DNA from: an uncultured Hungatella sp.
GTDB taxonomy: Bacteria; Bacillota; Clostridia; Lachnospirales; Lachnospiraceae
DNA: 33,205 bases
Direction of reading: 5' to 3'
NCBI GenBank assembly: GCA_910588325.1
Contig: CAJUPP010000043.1
Span: 1-33,205, forward strand
The notes beneath the pieces were generated by a model, which did not search any database, was not told where the DNA came from, and saw only the letters and a list, made by a program, of their open reading frames with translations. Positions 23,523 to 32,377 of the stretch are shown one piece after another (position 1 is the stretch's first letter; the number at the start of each line of letters is the position of its first letter). The translations under genes were made by a program, and so were the position numbers.

Positions 23523-25007
23523 TCAACCCAAATCATATTTCACAATATCCATACTGACAAGCCCGTCGCAGAAGAAGGAGATTCCTTCCGCTCTTTGGTC
23601 CGTCTGGATGGAGACAGAAAGTACCTGTTCTCCATCGTTTACAAACAGCTCGGCGCTGTAGCGGTCCAGAATCAGACGCAGCCGGATTCTGCCGTTTTGG
23701 TGTCTTACCAGGCTTCGGCGCTGATGGATGACTGCTCTTCTGGAGCCGGAGAATTTGCGGTCAATCTTCAGGATGGATTCGTGAGGCCGGAAGCTGACGG
23801 CTGTCCGGTGGCTGGCATCCTGGGCAAAACGCACTGCAAATTTCTGATATACTTGGTTCTCATCCACAGGGCGCAGGTCAAGCTCCATGTCTATTTTTCT
23901 GCCGCTGATGCCGCTTAGCTGCAGAATATCTGTGAATGTAATATCCCTGTACCGCACTTCATTTCTGCGCATGGTTTCCAGTTCCCGCACCGGATTTTGG
24001 AAAAGCCGTCCGTTTTTCACGGAAAGCTCCCGAGGCAGAGTCATCTGTCCGAACCACGGAGTCTGAACCGTGGAGGGAAGACAGGTATCCCAGTTCTGCA
24101 TCCAGCCGACCATGATTCTCCGGCCGTCTGGTGTGAGAAGGGTCTGGGGGGCATAGAAGTCAATGCCGCAGTCGATGGCCTGGTTGCGTTCCTCGACGAA
24201 TTGTTGTTTTTCCTTGTCGTAGGAGCCGATGATGCAGACGGTTCCATTTCCGTTGTGATACTCAAATCCTTGGGGCAGCATATCCTGGGGACTCACTAAG
24301 AGAAGCTGCTTTCCGTCCAGCTCGAAGAAATCAGGACATTCCCACATCTTTCCGTAGCGCCCCCGGTTTTGGCATAATATCTGCTGAAACTTCCAGTCAA
24401 AGCCGTCAGAGCTCTTAAAAAGTAAAATCTGGCCGCTTCCGTCGGCAGGGCGGTTTCCGATAACGGCGTAGAAGGCACCATCGTCTCCCTGCCACAGTTT
24501 GGGATCCCGGAAATCATAGCGGGAACTGCCGGAGGGAAGGTGGGATTCTGTCAATACCGGATTTCCTTCATATTTCTCATAATTGATACCGTCGCCTGTG
24601 GCAATGCATTGCCTCTGTACGTCCCGGACAGTTCCGTCTTCCTGGGTCTCTTTTGCCACTCCGGTGTACATAAGCAGATGCCTTCCGTCGGGGAGTGTAA
24701 CGGCACTCCCCGAAAAACAGCCGTCTTTATCATACGCCTCGTCTGGCGCCAAGGCAGTGGGAAGATAGGTCCAGTGCAGCAGGTCCGGGCTGACGGCATG
24801 TCCCCAGTGCATAGATCCCCAATGAGAATCATAAGGGTAATACTGGTAAAAAAGATGGTACTGTCCGTTGTAGAAGGAAAAACCGTTGGGGTCATTCATC
24901 CAGCCTACACGGGGGGACAGGTGAAATTCCGGCCTCTCTTCTTTTTTTATATGTTTTTCATATGTCTCCTCATAGTTTCGTGCCTTTTGCAAAAACGGAC
25001 TTATCAT
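23523..25007 (-). CDS. GH32 beta-fructofuranosidase (sucrose-6-phosphate hydrolase type)
   Basis: Glycoside hydrolase family 32 enzyme of 494 residues. The five-bladed propeller contains the nucleophile Asp39 in WMNDPNG, FSGS at 98-101, the transition-state RDP at 167-169 and the acid/base Glu223 in WECPDF; a beta-sandwich domain fills about residues 345-494. No signal peptide is visible, so it works in the cytoplasm on sucrose, kestose or short fructans. The partner here is an ABC importer, not a phosphotransferase system, so the unphosphorylated sugar is the likelier substrate. CAGGAGG precedes the ATG at 25007. It is the last gene of the importer operon, 42 bases after the binding-protein gene. 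Confidence 0.94.
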   Translation of the reverse strand: MISPFLQKARNYEETYEKHIKKEERPEFHLSPRVGWMNDPNGFSFYNGQYHLFYQYYPYDSHWGSMHWGHAVSPDLLHWTYLPTALAPDEAYDKDGCFSGSAVTLPDGRHLLMYTGVAKETQEDGTVRDVQRQCIATGDGINYEKYEGNPVLTESHLPSGSSRYDFRDPKLWQGDDGAFYAVIGNRPADGSGQILLFKSSDGFDWKFQQILCQNRGRYGKMWECPDFFELDGKQLLLVSPQDMLPQGFEYHNGNGTVCIIGSYDKEKQQFVEERNQAIDCGIDFYAPQTLLTPDGRRIMVGWMQNWDTCLPSTVQTPWFGQMTLPRELSVKNGRLFQNPVRELETMRRNEVRYRDITFTDILQLSGISGRKIDMELDLRPVDENQVYQKFAVRFAQDASHRTAVSFRPHESILKIDRKFSGSRRAVIHQRRSLVRHQNGRIRLRLILDRYSAELFVNDGEQVLSVSIQTDQRAEGISFFCDGLVSMDIVKYDLG

Positions 25008-25049
25008 GATACGCCTCCTGAATATGATTGATGGCTGTAAAGCAGCAGG

Positions 25050-26717
25050 TTATTGATAGAAAGCATCCAGATACTTCTGGAAAATAGACAGGTATTCTTC
25101 CAGTCCGTAAGCATCCAGTTTCTCTATATATTCGTTCCAGTCATTTTCCGTATATCCGTTCATAATCCATCTGGAGCGGCACTCGTTAATATACTGTGCG
25201 ATGTCTGTGGTCAGGACGGAAAGTCTGTCCGTGTCTTCACGGCTCATAAATACATTGGGATACACGTATTCAGTTTTCATATCCGGTGTATAATAATCTT
25301 TGATCCAATCCAGACGGTATTGGGCGTCATCGGGACAGGTGACATATACACCGTAATATTCATCGAGAATTGCCAGGGGGCCGCCGACGGCTTCCGCCTC
25401 TCTGACTTCCACCGGAGAGGCATCCCCAAGTACGGCATGCTTTAGCATAGGATCTCCCTTATCATTAGTACTCATCTCAAAGATATCAAAATCGTCATCC
25501 TCTCCATAGGTTCCCCAGTTGTTCTGGGGAGACTGTAGGGGGGCGTACATCTGATCAAGCCATGCGCATACCAGCGCAGGTTCTCTGGCAACCGCAGTCA
25601 CCACACAGCGCCCCCTGTTATATCCGCTTGTGAAAGAGCCGTTTTCAGGAGTGATATTTCTGGTATCAGCAGTCAGTGCCGGAAGGGGAACCCAGTCCGT
25701 GATGTTGTCAATATTGGCTACGTCCCAGCTGAAGCAGACTCCATAGCGCCCGGATTTTCCTTTCGCCACATAGGTAGACCACTCCTGGGTAAATGCCTCA
25801 GGGTCAATGAGGCCTTCCTCATATAATTTGTGAAGCCATGAGATTCCGTCCTTGAATCCCTGCTGGGTTGCCGTGCAGATGACTTTAAGCGTATCGGTAA
25901 CCGCAATATGCCTTCCCTGGTCGCCGTCACCGTATCCCTCACCGAAACCGTTAATTAAGAGAGCCGGGTCCTGGCTTCCGTCATTGATAATGCAGGACAT
26001 GGGAATAATGCTTCCCTCAATTCCGAACTCCGCCTGAAGTTCAGGGGCATGTTCTTTGAAGGCTAAAAGGGTCTGCTCGAATTCATCTACAGTTTCGGGA
26101 ATTTCAAGGCCCAGAAAGTCAAGCCATTTTTTGTTGATAAAGCTCATCTCACTGACGGTCTGGATTGCCGTTTTCTCAGACCCAAGCTGTTCAATCCAGG
26201 GGAGTGCCCAGATATGGCCGTTGGTATCTGTACTCATTTTTTTGTATTCAGGATATTTTTCAAAAACCGCTTTTAAATTCGGCATATAAGCATCTATATA
26301 CTCTTCCAGCGGAATAATGGCGCCGTAATTTGCATACCGGAGAAGGTCATTATCGCTAAAATCGGCACTGAATACAAAGTCTGTTAAAAGATTGGGATTT
26401 GCCATATTAAGGGCAATTTTATCGCCCCACTGGTCCGACTGGATTGCCATCCAGTCAATCTCCACATTGGTTGCTTCCTGAAGCCGTTTGAAGATCGTTC
26501 GGTTATTGGGGTTGGACTCCGTGCTGGGGGGGTAGCTAATCATTCCTGTCAGGGTCTTTTTTTCCGCCAGGGGGAACTGAAGTGTGGCTGGATCTACCAC
26601 CTGCATTTCTTCGCCGGTATTAAGGGAGGCAACACTTCGCCCGCATGCAGTCAGGGGAAGTACCATTCCGGCAGCCAGTATCCATGCAGCCCCGCGTTTT
26701 ATATATTCTTTTTTCAT
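25050..26717 (-). CDS. Large carbohydrate-binding lipoprotein (YtcQ/LplA type)
   Basis: Extracellular solute-binding lipoprotein of 555 residues, larger than usual family-1 binding proteins and typical of the YtcQ/LipO group that works with LplB/YtcP permeases. The lipobox is LPLTAC, Cys25. The mature part opens with a 'LPLAEKKTLTGMISYPPSTE' segment, and the ends of the two lobes carry 'GTYGEDDDFDIFE' and 'DWIKDYYTPDMKTEYVYP', which fit this group. AAAGGAG precedes the ATG at 26717. Next to GH32 the ligand is probably a fructo-oligosaccharide or sucrose, by context. Confidence 0.92.
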   Translation of the reverse strand: MKKEYIKRGAAWILAAGMVLPLTACGRSVASLNTGEEMQVVDPATLQFPLAEKKTLTGMISYPPSTESNPNNRTIFKRLQEATNVEIDWMAIQSDQWGDKIALNMANPNLLTDFVFSADFSDNDLLRYANYGAIIPLEEYIDAYMPNLKAVFEKYPEYKKMSTDTNGHIWALPWIEQLGSEKTAIQTVSEMSFINKKWLDFLGLEIPETVDEFEQTLLAFKEHAPELQAEFGIEGSIIPMSCIINDGSQDPALLINGFGEGYGDGDQGRHIAVTDTLKVICTATQQGFKDGISWLHKLYEEGLIDPEAFTQEWSTYVAKGKSGRYGVCFSWDVANIDNITDWVPLPALTADTRNITPENGSFTSGYNRGRCVVTAVAREPALVCAWLDQMYAPLQSPQNNWGTYGEDDDFDIFEMSTNDKGDPMLKHAVLGDASPVEVREAEAVGGPLAILDEYYGVYVTCPDDAQYRLDWIKDYYTPDMKTEYVYPNVFMSREDTDRLSVLTTDIAQYINECRSRWIMNGYTENDWNEYIEKLDAYGLEEYLSIFQKYLDAFYQ

Positions 26718-26739
26718 ATCCTTGCTCCTTTTTCGTTCA

Positions 26740-27636
26740 TCAGCCTTTTACGGAACCTGCCATGATGCCGCTGTCAAAATATTTCTGGAAGAACGGATAC
26801 ATCACCAAAAGCGGAAGGCTGGAAATAATAATTGTGGCATATTTTAAAAGTTCTGCAAGCTGGGCGCGCTGTGCCGTACTCTGCATATCGGAAATCATAC
26901 CGGACTCGGGCTGGTTCTGAATCAGGATGGAACGAAGCACAAGCTGCAAAGGCTGTTTTGCGGAATCGTTCAGATAAATCATGGCGTCAAAGTAGCTGTT
27001 CCACATTGCAACAAACTGCCATAAAGCCAGCACCGCGATAATGGGGGTACATACAGGCAGCAATATCTTAAAGAAATAAGTAATTTCATTAGCTCCGTCC
27101 ACATCTGCTGCCTCGCGAAGTTCTGTGGGAATTCCCCGGTAATAGGTTCTTGCGATAGTCATATTCCACACACTGAAGGCTCCGGGAAGAATGATAGCCC
27201 ACATACTGTTAAGGAGCCCCAGATTACCAATCAGCAGGTAGGTAGGAATCAGGCCGCCGCCGAAAAACATGGTAATCATGAAAATTACATTGAAGAACCC
27301 TCTGCCTTTGAAGTCCGGCCTGGACATGGGATAAGCAGCCAAAAGAGTGATGCCTACAGATACCACGGTAAAGACTACGGAGTAAACCACCGCATTTTTA
27401 AAGCCGATCCAAATCTGAGCGTTTGATATGACACGTTCATATGCCGTAAGGGTCCATTTGCTGAAATCAAAGGTGATTCCCTTATTCTGCAGAGTAATGG
27501 GATCCATAAAAGATGCAACAACAATATAAATCATAGGAACAATAATTGCAAGGACAAACAGGCCGATAAGAATATAACCTACTGTGAGAAGTATTTTATC
27601 CTGTGTGCCGTAGCTGGAAAATTTCTTCGTTTTCAT
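26740..27636 (-). CDS. CUT1 ABC importer permease (YtcP type)
   Basis: Membrane subunit of 298 residues with about six helices. The coupling loop is REAADVDGANE from residue 173, followed by 'ILLPVCTPI'. The C-terminus 'KYFDSGIMAGSVKG' is nearly diagnostic of the YtcP/MalG-type subunit of this importer group. AGGAGGAA lies before the ATG at 27636. It is spaced 22 bases from the binding-protein gene and 15 from the other permease. No ATPase gene is present in the operon. Confidence 0.93.
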   Translation of the reverse strand: MKTKKFSSYGTQDKILLTVGYILIGLFVLAIIVPMIYIVVASFMDPITLQNKGITFDFSKWTLTAYERVISNAQIWIGFKNAVVYSVVFTVVSVGITLLAAYPMSRPDFKGRGFFNVIFMITMFFGGGLIPTYLLIGNLGLLNSMWAIILPGAFSVWNMTIARTYYRGIPTELREAADVDGANEITYFFKILLPVCTPIIAVLALWQFVAMWNSYFDAMIYLNDSAKQPLQLVLRSILIQNQPESGMISDMQSTAQRAQLAELLKYATIIISSLPLLVMYPFFQKYFDSGIMAGSVKG

Positions 27637-27651
27637 TTAGACGTTCCTCCT

Positions 27652-28602
27652 CTATAATCCCTGTCCGTCGTTCATTTTTGCCACAATCTTGTTGACGCTT
27701 ACAAGGAGTATTACGTTAATGACCGTGTTGAACAGACCAACCGCTGTTGAGAAACTGAAGTTGCCGCTGATAAGACCCTGCTTGTAAACGTATGTAGAGA
27801 TGATTTCCGAGCTGGCAAGGTTTAAGTCTGTCTGCAGCGCGTAAGCTTTTTCAAATCCAATGCTCATGATGTTTCCTGCCTGAAGAATAAACTGGATTAC
27901 CACAATGTCCTTGATGGCAGGCCATTCCACCACCCGGATCTGCTGAAGGATATTGGCGCCGTCAAGCTCGGCGGCTTCTCTTAAATCCTGGCTTGCATTT
28001 GCTAAAGCAGCTGTATACATAATGGATGCCCAGCCGGCCCCCTGCCAGATACCGCTTGCGATATAGATGGTTCTCCATGCTTGGGGCATTGTCATAAAAT
28101 TAATCTGGCTGCCAAACAGCAGATTCACCGGGCCGGTTACGGAAAGGAAAATCCTTATGATACCGCAGAGAACGATGACGGAAATAAAGTTTGGCAGATA
28201 AAGGGCCAGCTGTATCTTCTTCTTGAGTCCCCTGCTGTTGATCCGGTTTAACAAAAATGCCAGAATGATAGGCACCGGGAATCCCCATAGGAGGCCATAA
28301 ATACTGAGTTTCAGCGTATTGGCCAGATAGGACAAAAAATCAGGAGATGAAAGAAATCTCTGAAAATACTGAAGCCCTACCCACTGGCTGTCCAGAATAC
28401 CCTTAAAGGGGTTATAATCCTGGAAAGCGATGAGGATGCCGCCCATAGGAATGTACTTAAAGATTAAAGTCAATGCCAATGCCGGCAGGAGGAAGATCAC
28501 ATATAGTTCCCAGTGCTGTTTTACATACACCGCCGTATTGTGAATCCTCCCCGATTTGCTGCTCTGTTTCCCTGCGGAAACGGTTGAAGAATTGGAAGCC
28601 AT
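27652..28602 (-). CDS. CUT1 ABC importer permease (LplB/YteP type)
   Basis: Membrane subunit of 316 residues. A Ser-rich cytoplasmic tail is followed by 'YVIFLLPALALTLIFKYIPM' (residues 34-53) and 'GGILIAFQDYNPFKG', hallmarks of LplB/YteP. The coupling loop is LREAAELDGAN from residue 207. The ATG at 28602 has AAAGGGGGAA just upstream; the frame remains open to 28761, but the extra segment lies across the predicted promoter and has no ribosome site. It is the first gene of the fructan operon and is transcribed divergently from the LacI regulator. Confidence 0.93.
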   Translation of the reverse strand: MASNSSTVSAGKQSSKSGRIHNTAVYVKQHWELYVIFLLPALALTLIFKYIPMGGILIAFQDYNPFKGILDSQWVGLQYFQRFLSSPDFLSYLANTLKLSIYGLLWGFPVPIILAFLLNRINSRGLKKKIQLALYLPNFISVIVLCGIIRIFLSVTGPVNLLFGSQINFMTMPQAWRTIYIASGIWQGAGWASIMYTAALANASQDLREAAELDGANILQQIRVVEWPAIKDIVVIQFILQAGNIMSIGFEKAYALQTDLNLASSEIISTYVYKQGLISGNFSFSTAVGLFNTVINVILLVSVNKIVAKMNDGQGL

Positions 28603-28751
28603 TGGTTCCCCCTTTCTCGCATGCCTGTATTGTTTTATTTTACATCGCATATTCTTGCCCCACACATATGAGGAAGGATTTAGAATGTGTTTGGCATATG
28701 CACGCTTATGAGTTGTGCGTATGTAAAATATCAGCCATGCTGTTTGTACAT

Positions 28752-28780
28752 AATATATCATAAATTTTACATTCGGTCAA
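28752..28780 (-). promoter_or_regulatory. Promoter of the fructan importer/GH32 operon
   Basis: On the minus strand TTGACC (28775-28780) and TATATT (28752-28757) are 17 bases apart. The spacer contains one ATTTTACAT site (28764-28772). The predicted leader to the ATG at 28602 is about 140 bases and carries two further copies of the nonamer. Confidence 0.7.
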
Positions 28781-28867
28781 TATATAATTTTACATTTGAA
28801 CAAATTTGTTGTGCATTTATTTTTCCTTTTTCATCAATTTTAATACAAAATCTTAAAAATTTTACAT

Positions 28868-28896
28868 TTGACATATTTTGTACTGTGCGATATGAT
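28868..28896 (+). promoter_or_regulatory. Promoter of the LacI-family regulator gene
   Basis: A consensus TTGACA (28868-28873) and TATGAT (28891-28896) are 17 bases apart, about 30 bases before the ATG. An ATTTTACAT site abuts the -35 and the TACATATGTA palindrome covers the start, which suggests autoregulation. Confidence 0.8.
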
Positions 28897-28925
28897 ACAT
28901 ATGTAATATCTGAAAGGAGAAAGTT

Positions 28926-29993
28926 ATGGCTTCAAAAGTTACAATTCAGGATATCGCAGACGCGCTGGGGGTTTCACGTAATACGGTCTCAAAAGCAATC
29001 AATAATACGGGGGTTCTGGCTGCGGCCACCAGAGATAAAGTTCTGGAAAAGGCGCAGGAGATGGGATATAAGCAGTTTTCCTATATGAATCTGTCAAAGG
29101 CCGGCGGGGCCTCCTCTGATTCCGGCCCGGAGGGCAAACAGGAGATTGCGCTTTTTTTAGGAAATTTTGTGGGCAATTCTCATTTTGCCTCTACAATGCT
29201 CGATAAATTTCAGAGGGAGCTGGCTCAGCTGGGTTACAGCCTTACTATGTACAGGGTAATTGATGAGGAGATAGAAAGGCTGCGGCTTCCGGTTTCTTTC
29301 CGGCCGGAGAGGACTGCCGGCATCGCCTGTATTGAAATCTTTGATCATGGATACTGCAGGATGCTATGCGGTCTGAACATTCCGCTTCTGTTTATTGATT
29401 CCCCTGCCGACGGCTTTGAAGCCCCTCTGGAAGCGGACAGGCTTTATATGGACAATCAGACGGAAATCTACCGCTTTGCTAAAGAGATGGTCCGGAGAGG
29501 AAAAAAGAGAATCGGATTTGTGGGAGAATATATGCATTGCCAGTCATTTTACGAACGGTATATGAGCTATCGCAGCGCAATGTATGTTATGGGGCTTCCC
29601 TGCCCGGAGGAATACTGCCTTGTTGGAAATAACCACGGGTCTTTAAAAGACAGCCGGGAGAATTACATTTCGTATCTGACCGGGCATTTCAGCAGGATGA
29701 AAAAGCTTCCGGACGTGTTCATCTGCGCCAACGATGCAACGGCTCTGGATGTGATGCAGGTGCTGAATTCATTGAATTATTCTGTTCCGGGGGATGTTTA
29801 TCTGTGCGGCTTTGACGATTCGCCTGAATCCAGAGTAGTGACACCGTCTCTTACCACCATCCACATCCACAGCCAGGACATAGGCCTTTCGGCTGTGGAA
29901 CTGCTTATGTCAAGGATTAAAGAGCCGTCTTTAAATTACCGGACCATGTATATTGAAACCAATTTGATATTCAGGGAATCTACGGAGGATTAA
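28926..29993 (+). CDS. LacI-family transcriptional regulator
   Basis: LacI-type regulator of 355 residues. The N-terminal HTH reads VTIQDIADALGVSRNTVSKA (residues 5-24), followed by the hinge helix with 'TRDKVLEKAQEMGYK'. The sugar-binding domain (about 70-355) shows 'KRIGFVGE', 'PDVFICANDATALDVMQVL' and 'VYLCGFDDSPESRVVTPSLT', all family features. AAAGGAGA precedes the ATG. It is divergent from the importer/GH32 operon and shares an intergenic region full of operator-like repeats, so it most likely represses that operon until a fructoside binds. A YesL-like gene follows six bases downstream. Confidence 0.94.
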   Translation: MASKVTIQDIADALGVSRNTVSKAINNTGVLAAATRDKVLEKAQEMGYKQFSYMNLSKAGGASSDSGPEGKQEIALFLGNFVGNSHFASTMLDKFQRELAQLGYSLTMYRVIDEEIERLRLPVSFRPERTAGIACIEIFDHGYCRMLCGLNIPLLFIDSPADGFEAPLEADRLYMDNQTEIYRFAKEMVRRGKKRIGFVGEYMHCQSFYERYMSYRSAMYVMGLPCPEEYCLVGNNHGSLKDSRENYISYLTGHFSRMKKLPDVFICANDATALDVMQVLNSLNYSVPGDVYLCGFDDSPESRVVTPSLTTIHIHSQDIGLSAVELLMSRIKEPSLNYRTMYIETNLIFRESTED

Positions 29994-29999
29994 GATATT

Positions 30000-30608
30000 A
30001 TGAAGGGACTTTTGGATATTGACGGACCTGTTATGCAGATTATAACAAAGATTGTGTATGCTGTCTGGCTGAATATTCTCTGGGTAATCTGCTGCCTGCC
30101 TGTTTTTACCGTGGGCGCTTCCACAACCGCGCTGTTTTATGTGACCTTAAAGATTGTAAAAAACGAGGAGGGAAATATCACCAGGGCGTTTTTGGGTGCT
30201 TTTAAGGAGAACTTCCGTCAGGCGACTGTGATTTGGCTGATTCTTCTGGGGGCGGGGATTGTTCTTGGGATAGATGGGTACATTTTTTATCATATGAGGT
30301 TTGAAAGTGCGCTGTGGACCTTTGGAACGGCTGTATTCATGGTAGCACTTGCCGCTTATGCCATTATCCTGATGTACATATTTCCTCTTCTGGCAAGATT
30401 TGACAATACCATTTGGGCTATGTTTAAAAATTCGCTGATGATAGGTATGCGGTTTCTTCTGTGTACAGTGCTGATGGCCCTGGTTTATTTTGTTATGGCG
30501 GTGGTGATTATCCGCATTTTTACCCCTGGGGTTATATTCGGGGAGGGGCTCTGTGCGCTTTTGTGTTCGTATCTGCTTTCTAATATATTGAGTATGGTTG
30601 AGCGGTGA
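30000..30608 (+). CDS. YesL/DUF624-family membrane protein
   Basis: A 202-residue protein with about five hydrophobic segments. It opens with 'GLLDIDGPVMQIITKIVYAVWLNILW', followed by 'LPVFTVGASTTALFY', the signature of the DUF624 (YesL) family. These proteins are regularly encoded next to CUT1 sugar importers of the YtcP/LplB kind, but their function is unsettled. The gene starts six bases after the LacI stop with GGAGG inside the end of the LacI gene, so the two are co-transcribed. It probably acts in the membrane with the fructan importer, by context. Confidence 0.88.
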   Translation: MKGLLDIDGPVMQIITKIVYAVWLNILWVICCLPVFTVGASTTALFYVTLKIVKNEEGNITRAFLGAFKENFRQATVIWLILLGAGIVLGIDGYIFYHMRFESALWTFGTAVFMVALAAYAIILMYIFPLLARFDNTIWAMFKNSLMIGMRFLLCTVLMALVYFVMAVVIIRIFTPGVIFGEGLCALLCSYLLSNILSMVER

Positions 30609-30666
30609 ACCGGCGTGAGATTTGCAATATACGGAGATTTTTCGTCCTATACCAGCAAGCCTTTAA

Positions 30667-31163
30667 ATGGATAAAAAAATAAATACTGTCTTATTTTCTG
30701 ATATGGTTGATGACTTCAAGGGCAGAGGAAGTACTACCAGAGGAATTAAATGATGCGCCATTAAAAGAACCGGACAGAAATACAGAGGAACCACAGGAAA
30801 ATACAGCAGATACAAAACAGCGGCGCATCTTGAACGGACAATATAGAAATGTAAGTTATAAAGGAAATGAACGACTGGAAAACTATCTCCCTTTGGACAG
30901 CGATGAAATCACAATGTATTATAACATTTTTATCCAGGTTGGGTTGACTGGAATTGAAAGCGGACAGGAAGAGATTATATGAGCCTTGACCTGGTTGCGG
31001 AAATTGTCTCGCTGGATGATGAGATTGAGTTTGAAGTTTTATCCCATGGTGTAATGTAAACGAAAGGGTTGATGGAAGCAGCCGGCAGAGACGATGTGTA
31101 TTCTTCCTGTCCAAAGCGTTATGAGAGCATGACAGAATTTGTGGAGAATATATCAGAGAGATA
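30667..31163 (+). pseudogene. Decayed gene remnants in several frames
   Basis: This stretch keeps coding-like pieces but no intact gene. A piece at 30667-30753 starts 'MDKKINTVLFSDMVDD'. A second, in another frame, runs to 30982 and holds 'KEPDRNTEEPQENTADTKQR' and 'LENYLPLDSDEITMYYNIF'. A third starts with an ATGA overlap at 30979, reads 'MSLDLVAEIVSLDDEIEFEV', hits an in-frame TAA (31057-31059) and resumes in the same frame with 'LMEAAGRDDVYSSCPKRYES' to a TAA at about 31163. The pattern is of one or two genes broken by frameshifts and a nonsense codon. I do not recognise the family; relics of an integrative element are possible. Confidence 0.5.
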
Positions 31164-31218
31164 AAAATTGAAGGTATGCGGTAATATAAAATCAGTCTGG
31201 AGAGGAGATATAGAGGAT

Positions 31219-31722
31219 ATGTTATATCTGAAAGAAGCAAATATGAAAGATTTAGAGCAAGAATATGAGTTTGTAACAAATACTCCCGAGAACGAAAAAG
31301 GTTTTACAAATCCTGGAGCCGGATGCACCAAAGACGAATTTACATACAAAATTTTGCCAGGCTATATCAACGCGGCAAAGGGTATCGGACTGCAGGACGG
31401 ATGGGTGCCAGAAACGGAATTTTTTCTATGGGAAGATAATAAAATTGTCGGATGGTTCAGAATACGGCATTGGCTTACGGAGGAACTGGCAAAAGGAGCA
31501 GGACATATAGGATATGGAATCAGGAAGGAATGTAGAGGAAAGGGGTATGCCTCTTTGGGCTTGAAACTGACGATAGAGAAGGCGAGGCAGATGATTCATG
31601 AAGATGAAATTTATATGTCCGTTCACAAGGATAATCCTGCATCGCTCAGAGTACAGATGAAAAATGGTGCGTATATTCATCACGAAGACGAACAGGAGAT
31701 TTATACCAGAATAAAGAGATAG
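31219..31722 (+). CDS. GNAT-family N-acetyltransferase
   Basis: A 167-residue acetyltransferase of the GNAT superfamily. The acetyl-CoA-binding motif A is HIGYGIRKECRGKGYAS (with R..G.G), followed by the helix 'LGLKLTIEKARQM' and a motif B-like 'IYMSVHKDNPASLRVQMKNG'. The start at 31219 (MLYLKEANMKD) fits the family's usual N-terminal strand, with AGGAGA about ten bases upstream; the frame is open to 31168 but the earlier start lacks support. The acceptor is unknown. It stands alone between decayed sequences, so it may be a transferred gene. Confidence 0.88.
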   Translation: MLYLKEANMKDLEQEYEFVTNTPENEKGFTNPGAGCTKDEFTYKILPGYINAAKGIGLQDGWVPETEFFLWEDNKIVGWFRIRHWLTEELAKGAGHIGYGIRKECRGKGYASLGLKLTIEKARQMIHEDEIYMSVHKDNPASLRVQMKNGAYIHHEDEQEIYTRIKR

Positions 31723-32130
31723 TTGAGGGGAGTGCCGCTGGCTCTTCTGCCTGTTTTCATTTCTCCGGTTCCATTCACCGCAGTGGATTGGGGCCGGCTG
31801 TGGGGGAAGATCCGGGAGTTGCTGCCTTTGTGTGCCGGCCTGAGGATGATCGGATTTTTCTTTACCAGAAATAGCCTGCTGATCTATGCGGACTGGAAAA
31901 GAGGCCCCTGGCATATGGCATACGCAGGGGTACGGGTATTCTTACAATCTGCTTCCGGAAAAGCTTCCCGCTTTCAACCCGCCAGCATACTTTGACGTAC
32001 GCAGCCGCTTTGCGACGGGGACTCGGATCATCGTGGAGGGCAGAATGGAACATGCAGACCTGATGTTTCTCTGGCTGCTCCAAAGAGAGATTCCCATAGT
32101 CAATGCGCCTGCCATGCAATTTCATCGGTT
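31723..32130. other. Probable decayed sequence without a clear gene
   Basis: No convincing gene in about 400 bases. Plus-strand frames give shifting pieces (for example 'LLIYADWKRGPWHMAYAG' and 'YSYNLLPEKLPAFNPPAYF') with neither ribosome sites nor a shared frame, and an antisense frame at 31862-32197 is equally unsupported. It is more GC-rich than its neighbours. A 7-bp inverted repeat, GGCCGGC (31792-31798) and GCCGGCC (31834-31840), lies near the start. Confidence 0.4.
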
Positions 32131-32358
32131 TTGTTCGCATTCTTTGGCTATCAGTGCCTTTCGCGTAAGATAACGCAATATGGCGTATTAAAAGCAAGTA
32201 TCGGTATCGCTGTTTGTTTTGTCATATATTTTTTTGCGGTTACAGTTTGGAATAGGATTGTATTGGGGAATGTTCCTGAAACATGGAAGATAGGTCTTTT
32301 GACAGTGGCACATGTGGTTGCTTCAGCTATATTTATTTACAGTTTTTTATATTTTTAA
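32131..32358 (+). pseudogene. C-terminal fragment of a small membrane protein
   Basis: The frame reads about 75 residues with three hydrophobic stretches: 'LFAFFGYQCLS', 'LKASIGIAVCFVIYFFAVTV' and 'IGLLTVAHVVASAIFIYSFL'. It has no ATG and no ribosome site; the in-frame TTG at 32131 is only the first possible start. Upstream, the frame dissolves into charged nonsense. I read it as the surviving 3' end of a membrane-protein gene; the family is not recognised. Confidence 0.45.
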
Positions 32359-32377
32359 GCAACAGAACGAATATGCT

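Larger units (their letters stand above)
28637..28905. promoter_or_regulatory. Repeated ATTTTACAT operator-like sites between the divergent operons
   Basis: The nonamer ATTTTACAT occurs at 28637-28645, 28764-28772, 28787-28795 and 28859-28867 on the plus strand and at 28721-28729 on the minus strand. The copies at 28787 and 28859 extend to ATTTTACATTTGA. A perfect palindrome TACATATGTA (28896-28905), built from the same TACAT half-site, covers the predicted LacI transcription start. One copy lies in the spacer of the importer promoter and one abuts the -35 of the LacI promoter, so a regulator bound there should control both directions. The LacI protein next door is the natural candidate. Confidence 0.6.

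Noticed and set aside
24540..25031. Plus-strand open frame of about 160 codons
   Set aside because: Antisense to the GH32 catalytic domain; no start signal.
28603..28761. N-terminal extension of the LplB-type permease
   Set aside because: It would run across the predicted promoter -10; the ATG at 28602 has the ribosome site and the normal family length.
30761..31279. Minus-strand open frame of about 170 codons across the remnant region
   Set aside because: No ribosome site and a composition typical of the reverse strand of an AT-rich coding region; plus-strand pieces read as better protein.
31862..32197. Minus-strand open frame of about 110 codons
   Set aside because: No ribosome site, promoter or recognisable motif; equally weak as the plus-strand frames there.
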